Origin: Sulfurospirillum_A sp029027265
Lineage (GTDB): Bacteria; Campylobacterota; Campylobacteria; Campylobacterales; Sulfurospirillaceae
Direction: 5' to 3'
DNA length: 64,000 nt
Assembly (NCBI GenBank): GCA_029027265.1
Contig: CP093061.1
Coordinates: forward strand, 2,790,001 to 2,854,000
This document shows positions 15,529-24,040 of the stretch, piece by piece. Position 1 is the first letter of the stretch. Each line of letters starts with the position of its first letter. The notes under the pieces are model-generated. The model saw only the letters and a list, made by a program, of their open reading frames with translations. It was not told the DNA's origin and did not search any database. The position numbers were made by a program, and so were the translations under genes.

Positions 15529-15765
15529 ATGACACCAAATATTACAGATGTAAAAGCACAAGATAATTATGAAATTTTACTTTCTTTTGAAAATGGAGAG
15601 ATAAAAGTTTTTGATATGAAACCCTATATTGACAAAGGTTTTTTCAAACAACTGCAAGACAAAACTTACTTCAAAACAGTAAAACCTCATTTTGATTCTA
15701 TTCAATGGGCAAATGGTCAAGACTTATCCTCTGACACATTGTACCTTGATAGCCACTCAGCATAA
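15529..15765 (+). CDS. DUF2442 domain protein
   Basis: 78 residues with the DUF2442 layout: an N-terminal strand pattern around Y-E-I-L-L-S-F-E-N-G-E, the motif F-D-M-K-P-Y-I, a short helix, and a C-terminal I-Q-W-A-N-G-Q-D-L-S-S-D-T-L-Y. DUF2442 proteins partner DUF4160 proteins, as in the gene just upstream. GTAGGAGTG sits just before the ATG. The stop codon overlaps an attC left core at 15759-15766. A broken second copy lies at 13163-13290. Confidence 0.82.
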   Translation: MTPNITDVKAQDNYEILLSFENGEIKVFDMKPYIDKGFFKQLQDKTYFKTVKPHFDSIQWANGQDLSSDTLYLDSHSA

Positions 15766-15774
15766 CAAAACATA

Positions 15775-17564
15775 GAGACTGTGAAATAACTAAATAACAG
15801 TCTCATAAATTATAAAAATAACAACATAAACATCATAACATTAACCATCTTTAAACTCCTAAAACTGTATAATACACTAAGAATAGTTCGTAATATAGGG
15901 ATTTAAAGAGGTATTTATGAGTGATAAATATAAAGAGGGATTAAACCGTAATCAACAACTACTTTTTCCTCCAAGTCTTGATGAGTATGTAGATGAGAAT
16001 AACCCAGTAAGAGCAATAGATGATTATGTGTCACTCTTAGATTTAAAAAGATTAGGTTTTAACGATACATCTAACTCTCTATCTGGTCAAAAATCTTATG
16101 CACCTGAGTTACTATTAAAAATATATATCTATGGTTATTTCAATAAAATACGAAGTTCTCGTAATCTTGAAAAAGAAAATGCAAGAAACGTAGAATTAAT
16201 GTGGCTAACATTAGGACTTAAACCAACCTATAAAACAATAGCAGACTTCAGAAAAGATAATCCTAAAGCTCTTAAACAAGTGTTTAAAGAGTTTATACTT
16301 TTATGCAAAGGCATAGGACTTATTGGAGGAGAAATAGTAGGACTAGATGGAGCATTTTTAAGAGCTAATGCATCTAAAAATACTCTTATAATGAAAAGAA
16401 CTGTAGATGAATCTATCAAAAAAGCAGAGTCATCTATACAAGAGTATTTGACTACTTTAGAATATAGTGATGAAGAAACAACTACAAATAAACTTTCTAA
16501 AAATCTTCCTCGTAATTTAGAAAAACTCTTAAAAAAAAGCAAAATCTCAATCTGATTTAGCACTTCTTAAAAGTTTCAATAAAACTCAGTACAATCGTAC
16601 TGACCCAGATGCAAGCATAATGAGTAAACCTGCTCATAATTTAATGGCTTATAATTCACAGATATGCGTAGACGATAAGTATAAGTTTATAGTAGCTACT
16701 GATGTTACATCATCAGGCTCAGATAAACAAGAGCTTCATAAGATGGCTTTACAAACTAAAGAAGTTATAGATAATCCAGATCTAATAATAACAGCAGATA
16801 AAGGCTATTCTTCAGCAGTTGAGATTACTGGGTGCCCTTGGGGTAAAAAATGTATTGATGATGGTATCAATACAGTAGTACCTCTAGTAAGAATAGGTCA
16901 AGAACTAAAAAACAAAGGTAAGTTCACTAAAGATATGTTTATCTACGATAAAAACAAAGATGCTTATGTATGCCCTAACAATAAACTAATATCAAGAACT
17001 TCATATTTAAATCAATCATATGCTCGTACTATGTACTTGTATAGAAGTTCTCAAACTGACTGTAATGCCTGCCCAATCAAAGATAAATGTTTAGGTGAAA
17101 AGACTAAAACTAAACAGACTCAAAGATGGGAACATCAAGAGCTACTTGACAACTATAATGCCAATATGCAAACTGATAAATCAAAAGCAATAATTAAAAA
17201 ACGAAGTTCTATAGTTGAACATCCATTTGGAACAATCAAAAGAAGTTTGGGCTGGGATCACTTCTTGGTAAGAAGTAAAAAGAAAGTAGCTGGTGAAAAT
17301 GCTCTTATCATGTTTACCTATAATTTTAAACGCTTACTTAATCTGATAGGGATAACTCTGTTTAGAAAACTGATGATAGCCATTCAAGATGGAGACCTGA
17401 GCAGTATAAGAGAAGAGATAGCTCTTTATATCGCTAGTTTTAGGCTTTATATGGCTAAAATTATTTCAAATATATTTATGGTACAATTTAGGCAAAGTAA
17501 TTGCCTATAATTGAGTAGGACTTAGAAAATTATGAGTTATGGGGTTTGATTATTTCACAGTCTC
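15775..17564 (+). mobile_element. IS1182-family insertion sequence
   Basis: About 1.79 kb, bounded by perfect 15-bp inverted repeats GAGACTGTGAAATAA (15775-15789) and TTATTTCACAGTCTC (17550-17564). No clear target duplication. The interior carries the transposase in two frames. Confidence 0.9.
15917..17510 (+). CDS. IS1182-family transposase, frame broken at an A-run
   Basis: The first frame (15917-16555, 212 aa) has the DUF772-type N-terminal domain (residues about 55-130) and G-L-D-G-A-F-L, with the first catalytic Asp. After the run of eight A residues near 16532-16540, the second frame continues through S-Q-S-D-L-A-L-L-K-S to 17510, with I-I-T-A-D-K-G-Y (second Asp), a C-x-x-C...C-P cysteine cluster and the final S-S-I-V-E-H-P-F-G (Glu). 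Family members are normally one frame of about 500 residues, so this is either a mutation, a read error, or slippage on the A-run. All three catalytic acids are present. Confidence 0.82.
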
Positions 17565-17637
17565 CTTGAGACAAATAAGTAACTTAGTCAAGACTTATTT
17601 CTCAAGATAGTCGTTATATTCATATAGGAGAATCAAA

Positions 17638-18075
17638 TTGAATTTAGAATGGTCATACAACTGTGATAATGTTAATTGGGATGAATTATCAAATTTATAC
17701 AAAATTGCACCACTTGGAGATAAAAAACCAAGTAATTTAAAAATTGCATTTTCAAATAGTATGTTTAAATGTTTTGTCTATTCAGATAAAACACTTGTTG
17801 GTGTCGGTAGAGCTTTAGCAGATGGAATTGATTGTTCATATATTTGTGATGTTGCAATACACCCTGATGCTCAAGGTAAAGGGATAGGAAAAAGTATAGT
17901 TAATAAACTTATTGGATTATCTAAAGGTCATAGTAAGATAATATTATATTCAAATCCAGGAAAAGAAAAATTTTATTCAAAATTAGGATTTGATAGAATG
18001 AATACAGCAATGGCTATATTTAAAAATAAAGAACAAGCAATAGAGTCACAACTCACAAGAAAAAACACCTTATGA
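17638..18075 (+). CDS. GNAT family N-acetyltransferase
   Basis: 145 residues from the TTG at 17638, with AGGAGA (17625-17630) at proper distance. GNAT motif A reads C-D-V-A-I-H-P-D-A-Q-G-K-G-I-G (residues about 69-83), followed by helix and the F-Y-S-K-L-G-F strand-turn typical of the family. It should acetylate an unknown amine from acetyl-CoA. The layout (N-W-x-x-L near the start) is like small GNATs of the YjaB/AtaT-like type, but no substrate is implied. First gene after the last attC; it overlaps the next start by four bases (ATGA). Confidence 0.88.
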   Translation: MNLEWSYNCDNVNWDELSNLYKIAPLGDKKPSNLKIAFSNSMFKCFVYSDKTLVGVGRALADGIDCSYICDVAIHPDAQGKGIGKSIVNKLIGLSKGHSKIILYSNPGKEKFYSKLGFDRMNTAMAIFKNKEQAIESQLTRKNTL

Positions 18076-18647
18076 ATAAAATAACAAACGATTCAAAAAG
18101 ACTATTAGTACTCAATAAGCCTAAGAGTTATTTGGTTACACGTTCAGACGATCTTGGGCGAAAAACAGTTTACACTCTTTTACCAGATTGGGCTTTTACT
18201 GAAGGATGGATGCCCATTGGACGCCTTGATTTAGATTCCAAAGGGCTTCTATTGTTTACAACTAACGGTCAAATAAACAACTCGTTGACCAAACCTAGAA
18301 GTTGCATTAAAGTATACGAAATTTGGGTCAGAGGTCACGTAACAGATGAACATATTGCAGAGGCTTTAAAAGGAGTCCAAAACAAGCACGGTCTACTAAA
18401 AGCTCTTGTGGTCGAGAAAATAAGTTTTGGTGGAGCGAAAACAAAACTCAAAGTTGTAATTGACGAAGGGAAAAATCGGCATATTCGCCGACTTTTTGGG
18501 GCGCTAAAAGACCCAAAATTTGGAACACCATTAAAGGTTTTAGACTTGAAACGAATAAGCATCGGCAGTTTTAAACTTGACATTGAAATTGGTAAGTGGC
18601 GTTACCTTTCACTAGAAGAAGAGAGAATGCTAATTAAAAATTTATAA
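18072..18647 (+). CDS. Pseudouridine synthase, RsuA/RluE family
   Basis: 191 residues, without an S4 domain, as in RluE. The catalytic motif G-R-L-D-L-D-S-K-G-L-L-L (residues about 54-65) carries the active-site Asp, and the R-H-I-R-R-L-F motif near residue 140 matches family motif III. It isomerises uridine to pseudouridine in rRNA; the target base cannot be deduced. Its composition is visibly less AT-rich than the neighbouring cassettes. It overlaps the acetyltransferase gene and has no attC after it, so it marks the right end of the array, either as a final cassette that lost its site or as resident DNA captured by fusion. Confidence 0.88.
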   Translation: MNKITNDSKRLLVLNKPKSYLVTRSDDLGRKTVYTLLPDWAFTEGWMPIGRLDLDSKGLLLFTTNGQINNSLTKPRSCIKVYEIWVRGHVTDEHIAEALKGVQNKHGLLKALVVEKISFGGAKTKLKVVIDEGKNRHIRRLFGALKDPKFGTPLKVLDLKRISIGSFKLDIEIGKWRYLSLEEERMLIKNL

Positions 18648-18740
18648 AGTATTGAATCTTTGATTTTTTAACTTTTATCTTTCATCATTTATTTATGAAA
18701 ATTACTATATAATGAAAATATTAATATTAGGAATTTATAA

Positions 18741-18968
18741 ATGGCTAAAGCAAACACTTCAAGTGTAGATACAAAAAACGGCGACAAAATTGCAGCATTT
18801 GGAACACAACAGAAAGCAGCAATAAAAGCTAGTTTTGGACCAAATGACACAGAAAAAAAAGATCAAGTTATAAATGCTAGAAAAGCAGGTAACGTAGAAG
18901 CTAAAAAAGCAAAAGCTAAAAAAAGAGCTAAAATGGCAAAAGATTCAAAAAAGAAGAATAAAAAGTGA
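18741..18968 (+). CDS. Small lysine/alanine-rich basic protein
   Basis: 75 residues, nearly a quarter of them Lys, with an extended Lys/Ala tail (K-K-A-K-A-K-K-R-A-K-M-A-K). It is low complexity and probably disordered; a nucleic-acid-binding role is conceivable, but only from charge. AGGA precedes the ATG. A much shorter protein of the same character is at 45420. The 77 bases after its stop contain no gene. Confidence 0.55.
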   Translation: MAKANTSSVDTKNGDKIAAFGTQQKAAIKASFGPNDTEKKDQVINARKAGNVEAKKAKAKKRAKMAKDSKKKNKK

Positions 18969-19045
18969 GAAAAACAGAAGTTCGCTTCATGCTTCAGTCG
19001 CGAGGAATTTTTGCTGGGCTTTGCTCAGTAAAAAGGGAATATTAA

Positions 19046-19912
19046 GTGAAAAACAGAGTCACAGTAGCTCACTCTCCTGACGCTGATGATATCTTTATGT
19101 ACTATGCCATCAAATTTGGCTGGGTAACTCTTAAAGACGTAGAGTTTGAGAACATAGCTTTAGACATAGAAACACTTAACGTAGAAGCTTTAAAAAATAC
19201 TTACGATGTTAGTGCAATTAGTTTTGCTCTTTATCCTAAAGTCCGTCAAGAGTATGCACTTTTAAAAACTGCTGTTAGTTTTGGTGAGGGATATGGTCCA
19301 AAAGTTGTTAAACTAAAGGACAAAAAACTAAAACGAAATTTCAAGGTAGCTTTGAGCGGTGAACACACTACAAATGCTATGCTTTTTAGGATTTACTATC
19401 CGGAAGCTAGAGTTATTTACAAAAATTTTTTAGAAATTGAAAATGCCGTTTTAAACGGCGAGGTTGACGCAGGAGTTTTAATACACGAAAGCATACTTAC
19501 TTACAATGACAAACTTGAAGTAGAGAAAGAGCTTTGGGACATTTGGGTTGAGCTTAGTGGTGGAGATTTACCTCTTCCTCTTGGTGGTATGGCACTTCGT
19601 CGCTCAATTCCAATCAACAAAGCTATTGACTATGAAAACACGCTCATAAAAGCGGTAAAAGTAGCCACAACTCACGCAAAACCACTCTCAAAAATGTTAA
19701 TAGAACGTGCCCTAATTAGAGTTGATGCTCCTACACTAGAGAAGTACTTAAGCCTTTACGCAAATGCTGACTCTATTGAGCTAAATGAAATTCAATTTAC
19801 TGCAATTAACAAACTCTTTGAAATTGGCTTTAAAAATGGCTTTTACGATACCCTCATAAAAGCAGAAAATTTTTTAATTCCAAGTGAATATGCAGAGTTG
19901 AGGAACACTTAA
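19046..19912 (+). CDS. mqnD: 1,4-dihydroxy-6-naphthoate synthase
   Basis: 288 residues from the GTG at 19046 (AAGGGAATATTAAGTG). The opening H-S-P-D-A-D-D-I-F-M-Y matches MqnD, which converts cyclic dehypoxanthinyl futalosine to 1,4-dihydroxy-6-naphthoate in the futalosine route to menaquinone. The family fold is a periplasmic-binding-protein-like two-lobe domain; G-D-L-P-L-P-L-G-G near residue 174 and the conserved His in V-L-I-H-E are present. The cytoplasmic enzyme is at normal length. It is followed without a gap by fliQ and murB in apparent operon order. Campylobacterota rely on this pathway for menaquinone. Confidence 0.92.
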   Translation: MKNRVTVAHSPDADDIFMYYAIKFGWVTLKDVEFENIALDIETLNVEALKNTYDVSAISFALYPKVRQEYALLKTAVSFGEGYGPKVVKLKDKKLKRNFKVALSGEHTTNAMLFRIYYPEARVIYKNFLEIENAVLNGEVDAGVLIHESILTYNDKLEVEKELWDIWVELSGGDLPLPLGGMALRRSIPINKAIDYENTLIKAVKVATTHAKPLSKMLIERALIRVDAPTLEKYLSLYANADSIELNEIQFTAINKLFEIGFKNGFYDTLIKAENFLIPSEYAELRNT

Positions 19913-20179
19913 TTGGAAGCCAAATTAATAGGATTAGGCGTTGAAACATTTAAATTAGCACTTATGATGGCTATGCCTATGCTTATGGCAGGTCTTATTG
20001 CGGGTCTTGCTATCTCTATTTTTCAAGCAACAACTCAAATCAATGAGATGACTCTTAGTTTTGTTCCAAAAATCATACTTGTTATTCTAGTGGCAATTTT
20101 TACTATGCCTTGGATGATGAATATGATGATAGAGTTTACTCACAGAGTTATAACCATGATTCCAGAATTTATCTTCTGA
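19913..20179 (+). CDS. fliQ: Flagellar export apparatus protein FliQ
   Basis: 88 residues with two hydrophobic helices (about 14-38 and 50-75), normal for FliQ, an inner-membrane component of the flagellar type III export gate with FliP and FliR. The signature F-Q-A-T-T-Q-I-N-E-M-T-L-S-F-V-P-K between the helices is diagnostic. The start is the TTG directly after the mqnD stop codon. The stop TGA overlaps the ATG of murB by one base, so translation is likely coupled. Confidence 0.93.
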   Translation: MEAKLIGLGVETFKLALMMAMPMLMAGLIAGLAISIFQATTQINEMTLSFVPKIILVILVAIFTMPWMMNMMIEFTHRVITMIPEFIF

Positions 20180-20955
20180 TGAAGCTGATAAATTTACAAA
20201 CATACACAAGTATTCACATAGGTCCATCTTTACATGTAGAGGTTATTAATGAGCCTATACATGTAGAAACTTTTTTGCTCGGTGGTGGAAACAACCTTTT
20301 AGTCTCTCCAAACCCTCCAAAAATGGCTATGCTTGGCAAGGTATTTGACTTTGTACATGTAAAAGAGAACCTCTTACATGTAGGTGGTGCAACTCCTAGT
20401 GGGAAAATTCTCTCTTACGCAAAAAAATACAACATAAAAAACTTTGAACTTATGCAAAAACTTCCAGGAACTCTTGGAGGCATTATAAAAATGAATGCTG
20501 GGCTAAAAGAGTGGGAAATCTTTAATCATCTTGTTTCAGTAAAAACAGAAGATGGTTGGATAAAAAAAGAAGATATAGAGTTTGGATATAGACATACAAA
20601 CATCATAGGAACTATTTACGAAGCAACATTTAAAGTAAATAAAGGTTTTGATAATACTCTTTTAGAAATGTTTAAGGTTTTTAGAAATAATCAACCAAAA
20701 GAGCCAAGTGCTGGAAGTTGTTTTAAAAATCCACCTAATAATTTTGCTGGTAAACTTCTCGATGTTTCTGGTTTAAAAGGATTTAAGATTGGAAATATGG
20801 CATTTTGCGAAACTCATGCAAATTTTCTTGTAAATCTTGGTAATGGGACTTTTGAAGATGCCATAAAACTCATAAAGCTCGCAAAAAGCAAAGTATTTGA
20901 AAAAAGTGGGATTAAGTTAGAATTAGAAATAAAAATTGTAGATAAAAAGCTATAG
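20179..20955 (+). CDS. murB: UDP-N-acetylenolpyruvoylglucosamine reductase
   Basis: 258 residues from the ATG overlapping the fliQ stop; the longer frame from 20110 lies inside fliQ and is rejected. MurB reduces UDP-GlcNAc-enolpyruvate to UDP-MurNAc with NADPH and FAD in peptidoglycan precursor synthesis. Visible marks are the FAD-binding L-L-G-G-G-N-N-L-L (about 31-39), the L-P-G-T-L-G-G pocket and the C-terminal G-S-C-F-K-N-P, whose Ser protonates the substrate; the terminal E-L-E-I-K-I matches the final catalytic Glu. This is the short type II form lacking the extra loop. Four TACATGTA palindromes fall within its first 200 bases. Confidence 0.94.
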   Translation: MKLINLQTYTSIHIGPSLHVEVINEPIHVETFLLGGGNNLLVSPNPPKMAMLGKVFDFVHVKENLLHVGGATPSGKILSYAKKYNIKNFELMQKLPGTLGGIIKMNAGLKEWEIFNHLVSVKTEDGWIKKEDIEFGYRHTNIIGTIYEATFKVNKGFDNTLLEMFKVFRNNQPKEPSAGSCFKNPPNNFAGKLLDVSGLKGFKIGNMAFCETHANFLVNLGNGTFEDAIKLIKLAKSKVFEKSGIKLELEIKIVDKKL

Positions 20956-20968
20956 ATGCCTACTAAGT

Positions 20969-21946
20969 TTAAAAACTAGTTTTAGGATTTATATTTATTT
21001 CATCTAAAGAAGCAAATCTCTTTAGTCTGTAAGCTTCAATTGCACATCTTCCTATCATCGCTGCATTATCCGAACAAAACTGCATATCAGCTACGTGTAA
21101 ATTCATATTGTGAATTTTACATAATTTGTCTATTTCACCTCGTAGGTATTTGTTTGCACTTGCTCCTCCAACTATGGCAAAGTTTTCAAAACTTCTATTT
21201 TCAAGTACCTTTTTTAGTTTATGAGTAAGATGTTTTGTAGCTATGTACTGAAAAGAAGCACAAATATCATCTTTAGATTCAGGAGCATCTTGCACGGCTA
21301 GACGTACTTGATTTTTCAACCCTGAGTAACTAAAAGCAAGTTTTGGAGTTCTTAAAAGTGGCACTGTAAAATTAAACTTTTTCTCATCACCTTCTTGTGC
21401 AGATTCTTCTACTACTGGTCCTCCTGGGTAACCAAGCCCAAGCATTTTTGCTACTTTATCGAAACTCTCACCAAAACTATCGTCGAGTGCAGTTGCTAGG
21501 ACTTCAATGTTGTCATAGTTCTCTACATGTAGCAGTTGCGTATGTCCTCCTGAGACAAGAAGAACAAGCATAGGAAAAGTAGTTTTAGGTTTATTTATGA
21601 AAAGTGAATAGATATGACCTTTTAGGTGATTTATAGGAAGCAGTGGAATATCTAAAGAAATACTAAGAGCTTTTGCCATACAGACGCCCTCAACTAATGT
21701 AACTGAGAGTCCCGGCTCATTAGTCACAGCTACTGCTTTTAAATCTTTAAAGTACTCTTCGCACTCTTCAAGTATGTTTGGCAAAGCAATAGCATGAAGA
21801 CGGGCTGCAAGTTCAGGAACTACGCCACCATACTTTGAGTGGTCTATCTCTTGGGAAATTTTCTTGTGAAAAAGAAGTTTAGCGTCACTTAGGCGTGTAA
21901 TTGCGATGGAACTATCATCACAACTACTCTCAATGCTTAGTATCAT
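20969..21946 (-). CDS. tsaD: tRNA threonylcarbamoyladenosine transferase subunit
   Basis: 325 residues. TsaD (Kae1/Gcp, ASKHA fold) transfers threonylcarbamoyl from its AMP ester to A37 of ANN-decoding tRNAs, with TsaB and TsaE. The opening S-I-E-S-S-C-D-D-S-S, the metal-binding H-L-K-G-H (two His), G-G-H-T-Q-L and F-A-I-V-G-G-A-S-A-N are all family motifs. The length is normal. The start overlaps the stop of the next gene upstream (csd4-like) by four bases, suggesting co-transcription. It converges with murB across a 13-base gap. Confidence 0.95.
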   Translation of the reverse strand: MILSIESSCDDSSIAITRLSDAKLLFHKKISQEIDHSKYGGVVPELAARLHAIALPNILEECEEYFKDLKAVAVTNEPGLSVTLVEGVCMAKALSISLDIPLLPINHLKGHIYSLFINKPKTTFPMLVLLVSGGHTQLLHVENYDNIEVLATALDDSFGESFDKVAKMLGLGYPGGPVVEESAQEGDEKKFNFTVPLLRTPKLAFSYSGLKNQVRLAVQDAPESKDDICASFQYIATKHLTHKLKKVLENRSFENFAIVGGASANKYLRGEIDKLCKIHNMNLHVADMQFCSDNAAMIGRCAIEAYRLKRFASLDEININPKTSF

Positions 21947-23256
21947 TTAAACTCTACTAAAAACATGCCTAGAAATTTATTTTTAACTTTGCTATCGTAG
22001 ACTTCTACTCTAAATCTTTTGCCGTCTTTATCTATAGAAAATCTTTTTAAAATATACTTTTTTCTTACATTCAAACCTGATTCATTTTTATGTTTTTTGT
22101 TTACATAACCTATTACATTTATACGAAGACGTTTGTCTACTTGAACATTAAAATACTTTTTTACTTCTACTAAACTTCCTAGTGACACAATTCTTATCTT
22201 ACCATCTACATTTACTTTGATATTACCATCAAATTCATCATAAGCTAGGTATTGAGGTACGAGTGTTGTTAATTTTCTATTGCCATAGTAGACTATATAT
22301 CTACCTTTTTCTTCAATAACTGTCATCACAGGAGAGCTAGGTTTAAACGTAATTTTTGCACCCTTCTCCACTGGGAAATATGTAATACGTGAGCGAATAC
22401 GTGAAAGAGGTATAAAGATTTTTTTGTCGTTAAAAGAGATAAAAATATCGTTATCTATAACATTTTTTAAATCTTTTGCATTTAAATCAAACTCTCTTTC
22501 ATACTCAATACCCATGATATCCATAAACTTTTCTAATGCTAACAATTTATAATAAACTCTTTCATGAACAGGAAGTGCTTTACTAGACTCATTTCCAAAT
22601 GAAGATTTTCCCTCACTTATCGCATAGTAAGTCAGAGTTTTACTCATCTCTTTCTCTTCATAAGTGTTTTTTAGATGCGTTTTAGTATCTTTTGTATGAA
22701 AAATATGCTCTTTTTTAAGTAAATTTTTGTTTATATAAGCATCTACTTCGTGAGCAATTTCCAAAAGATTGCCGTACTTGACACCCTCTATGAACGCTTG
22801 GTCTATGATTGTAGCTTGTCCCCATTTACCTGGACGATGATTTTTATCTACATACTTTTCTCTATAAAATCCGCTTCCATCATGAAGATTAATAACCACT
22901 TTTACACTATCATCTTTTATAATTTTTTTCATCTTCTCTATTGAATGATAATCATGGTCGTTTATTGAAAGCTTTGCAAACTTTCTATTCATGTCCCCAT
23001 AAGGTCCACGGCTTCGTCTAATTATTGAGTAAAAGTTGAAATTTGGGACAATCCAAACGGAACCTTTTGTAATTTTGTAGTGAGTTGAGAGTAAAGATGC
23101 TGCCATAAAACCACCTGGCTCATCTCCTTGAATCCCACCTACTATAAGAAGTCTATTATTGTCATTTGTCTCACCTTTTTTGATAAGAGTAAAATCAAAT
23201 CCACCTGCGAAAACCAGTCCTGTAAAAAGGATAAATATACTAAATAATCTTAACAT
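21943..23256 (-). CDS. csd4: Peptidoglycan DL-carboxypeptidase, Csd4/Pgp1-like
   Basis: 437 residues from the ATG at 23256, chosen over the one at 23280 because it begins a signal peptide (MLRLFSIFILFTGLVFAGG). The M14-type core has G-I-Q-G-D-E-P-G-G, where Gln replaces the usual His zinc ligand as in Helicobacter Csd4 and Campylobacter Pgp1, then D-M-N-R-K-F and the third ligand in N-L-H-D-G-S-G. The second half (about 290-437) matches the extra C-terminal domains of Csd4. It trims tripeptide stems in the periplasm, which produces helical cell shape. It overlaps the upstream M15-type gene, so two peptidoglycan enzymes form one unit. Confidence 0.88.
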   Translation of the reverse strand: MLRLFSIFILFTGLVFAGGFDFTLIKKGETNDNNRLLIVGGIQGDEPGGFMAASLLSTHYKITKGSVWIVPNFNFYSIIRRSRGPYGDMNRKFAKLSINDHDYHSIEKMKKIIKDDSVKVVINLHDGSGFYREKYVDKNHRPGKWGQATIIDQAFIEGVKYGNLLEIAHEVDAYINKNLLKKEHIFHTKDTKTHLKNTYEEKEMSKTLTYYAISEGKSSFGNESSKALPVHERVYYKLLALEKFMDIMGIEYEREFDLNAKDLKNVIDNDIFISFNDKKIFIPLSRIRSRITYFPVEKGAKITFKPSSPVMTVIEEKGRYIVYYGNRKLTTLVPQYLAYDEFDGNIKVNVDGKIRIVSLGSLVEVKKYFNVQVDKRLRINVIGYVNKKHKNESGLNVRKKYILKRFSIDKDGKRFRVEVYDSKVKNKFLGMFLVEFK

Positions 23257-23986
23257 GCCAAGGCTCAAATCTAACTCCATCTTTATTGTTTATTGTGTAT
23301 CTCATAGATATATATGATAGTCTTTGAAGTCTCCAAAACTCTTTAGTTCTTGCAAAAGAGATTGTAAAATTCTTATATCCCCAGCCTTTTTTACCTACAT
23401 CAAAATCACCTATTGAGTGATATGAATAAGCAGGAGGAGCAAGAGAACGAGAAGCTAAAGTGATATTTCCTTTTGTTCTTTTTACCTTGTTGAAGTATAG
23501 ATTCATTTGTTTAGGAATTCCTCTTACTCCAGAAGTAAGAACCAAAGACTTACCTACATCAGATATTATTCTTTCATAAGAGTTATCAGAGTGTCCTTTA
23601 AAAAGATAGTGTCCCGTACGAGGAATTTTCATAACATCTTTTTTTGCTATATTTGTTGTAAGAGTTGGCATGGTTTTTTTACCATAGAAACCATGTTTAC
23701 TTGGATCTGCATAAAAAATTTCTTCAATGAGTACTAACTCTTGTGGTGTGAATTTTCCTATCTTAGAGTACTTTGCGGCAACTTTGAGCATACCATCAAA
23801 TGATAAAATATTAAAATTTCCATAACCTACATGCCTTTTTACAAGTTCTATTTTTTTTTGTACATGTACAAAAGAAGGCACTTGATCATCTCTTAACCAA
23901 ATAACATCACTTTCATTCTTTTGTGTATTTGCCATTGCCGAGACAGAACCTGCCGCAATAAGTCCTAAAAATGTACGTCTGCGCAT
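23240..23986 (-). CDS. D-alanyl-D-alanine carboxypeptidase, M15 (VanY-like)
   Basis: 248 residues. The leader MRRRTFLGLIAAGSVSAMA has a twin-arginine-like start followed by a hydrophobic stretch, so export, possibly by Tat, is expected. The C-terminal domain has the M15B pattern: S-G-V-R-G-I-P-K-Q, then S-Y-H-S-I-G-D-F-D-V-G (zinc His and Asp) and R-F-E-P-W-H-V (catalytic Glu, zinc His). It should remove terminal D-Ala from peptidoglycan stem pentapeptides. It lies upstream of, and overlaps, the Csd4-like gene. Confidence 0.85.
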   Translation of the reverse strand: MRRRTFLGLIAAGSVSAMANTQKNESDVIWLRDDQVPSFVHVQKKIELVKRHVGYGNFNILSFDGMLKVAAKYSKIGKFTPQELVLIEEIFYADPSKHGFYGKKTMPTLTTNIAKKDVMKIPRTGHYLFKGHSDNSYERIISDVGKSLVLTSGVRGIPKQMNLYFNKVKRTKGNITLASRSLAPPAYSYHSIGDFDVGKKGWGYKNFTISFARTKEFWRLQRLSYISMRYTINNKDGVRFEPWHVKII

Positions 23987-24040
23987 CTTTCACCTAATAT
24001 TATATTTTTTGTTATATTTAAGCATTTATTATACCACAAC

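Larger units (their letters stand above)
15759..17619 (+). repeat. attC site 13, split by IS1182
   Basis: Left core GCATAAC (15760-15766) and right core GTTATAT (17613-17619) are separated by the complete IS1182 element. The arms TTGAGACAAATAAGT (17566-17580) and ACTTATTTCTCAA (17593-17605) lie together on the right of it, so the insertion fell between the left core and the left arm. Confidence 0.8.

Noticed and set aside
471..17619. CRISPR array
   Set aside because: The repeated hairpins differ in sequence and length, are separated by genes instead of spacers, and no cas genes are present.
18969..19045. Regulatory RNA or riboswitch before mqnD
   Set aside because: The stretch is less AT-rich and has small GCTTC/GCTGG pairings, but no recognisable riboswitch or terminator could be supported.
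20110..20178. Longer N-terminus for murB
   Set aside because: It lies within fliQ in another frame. The ATG overlapping the fliQ stop gives the normal MurB start.
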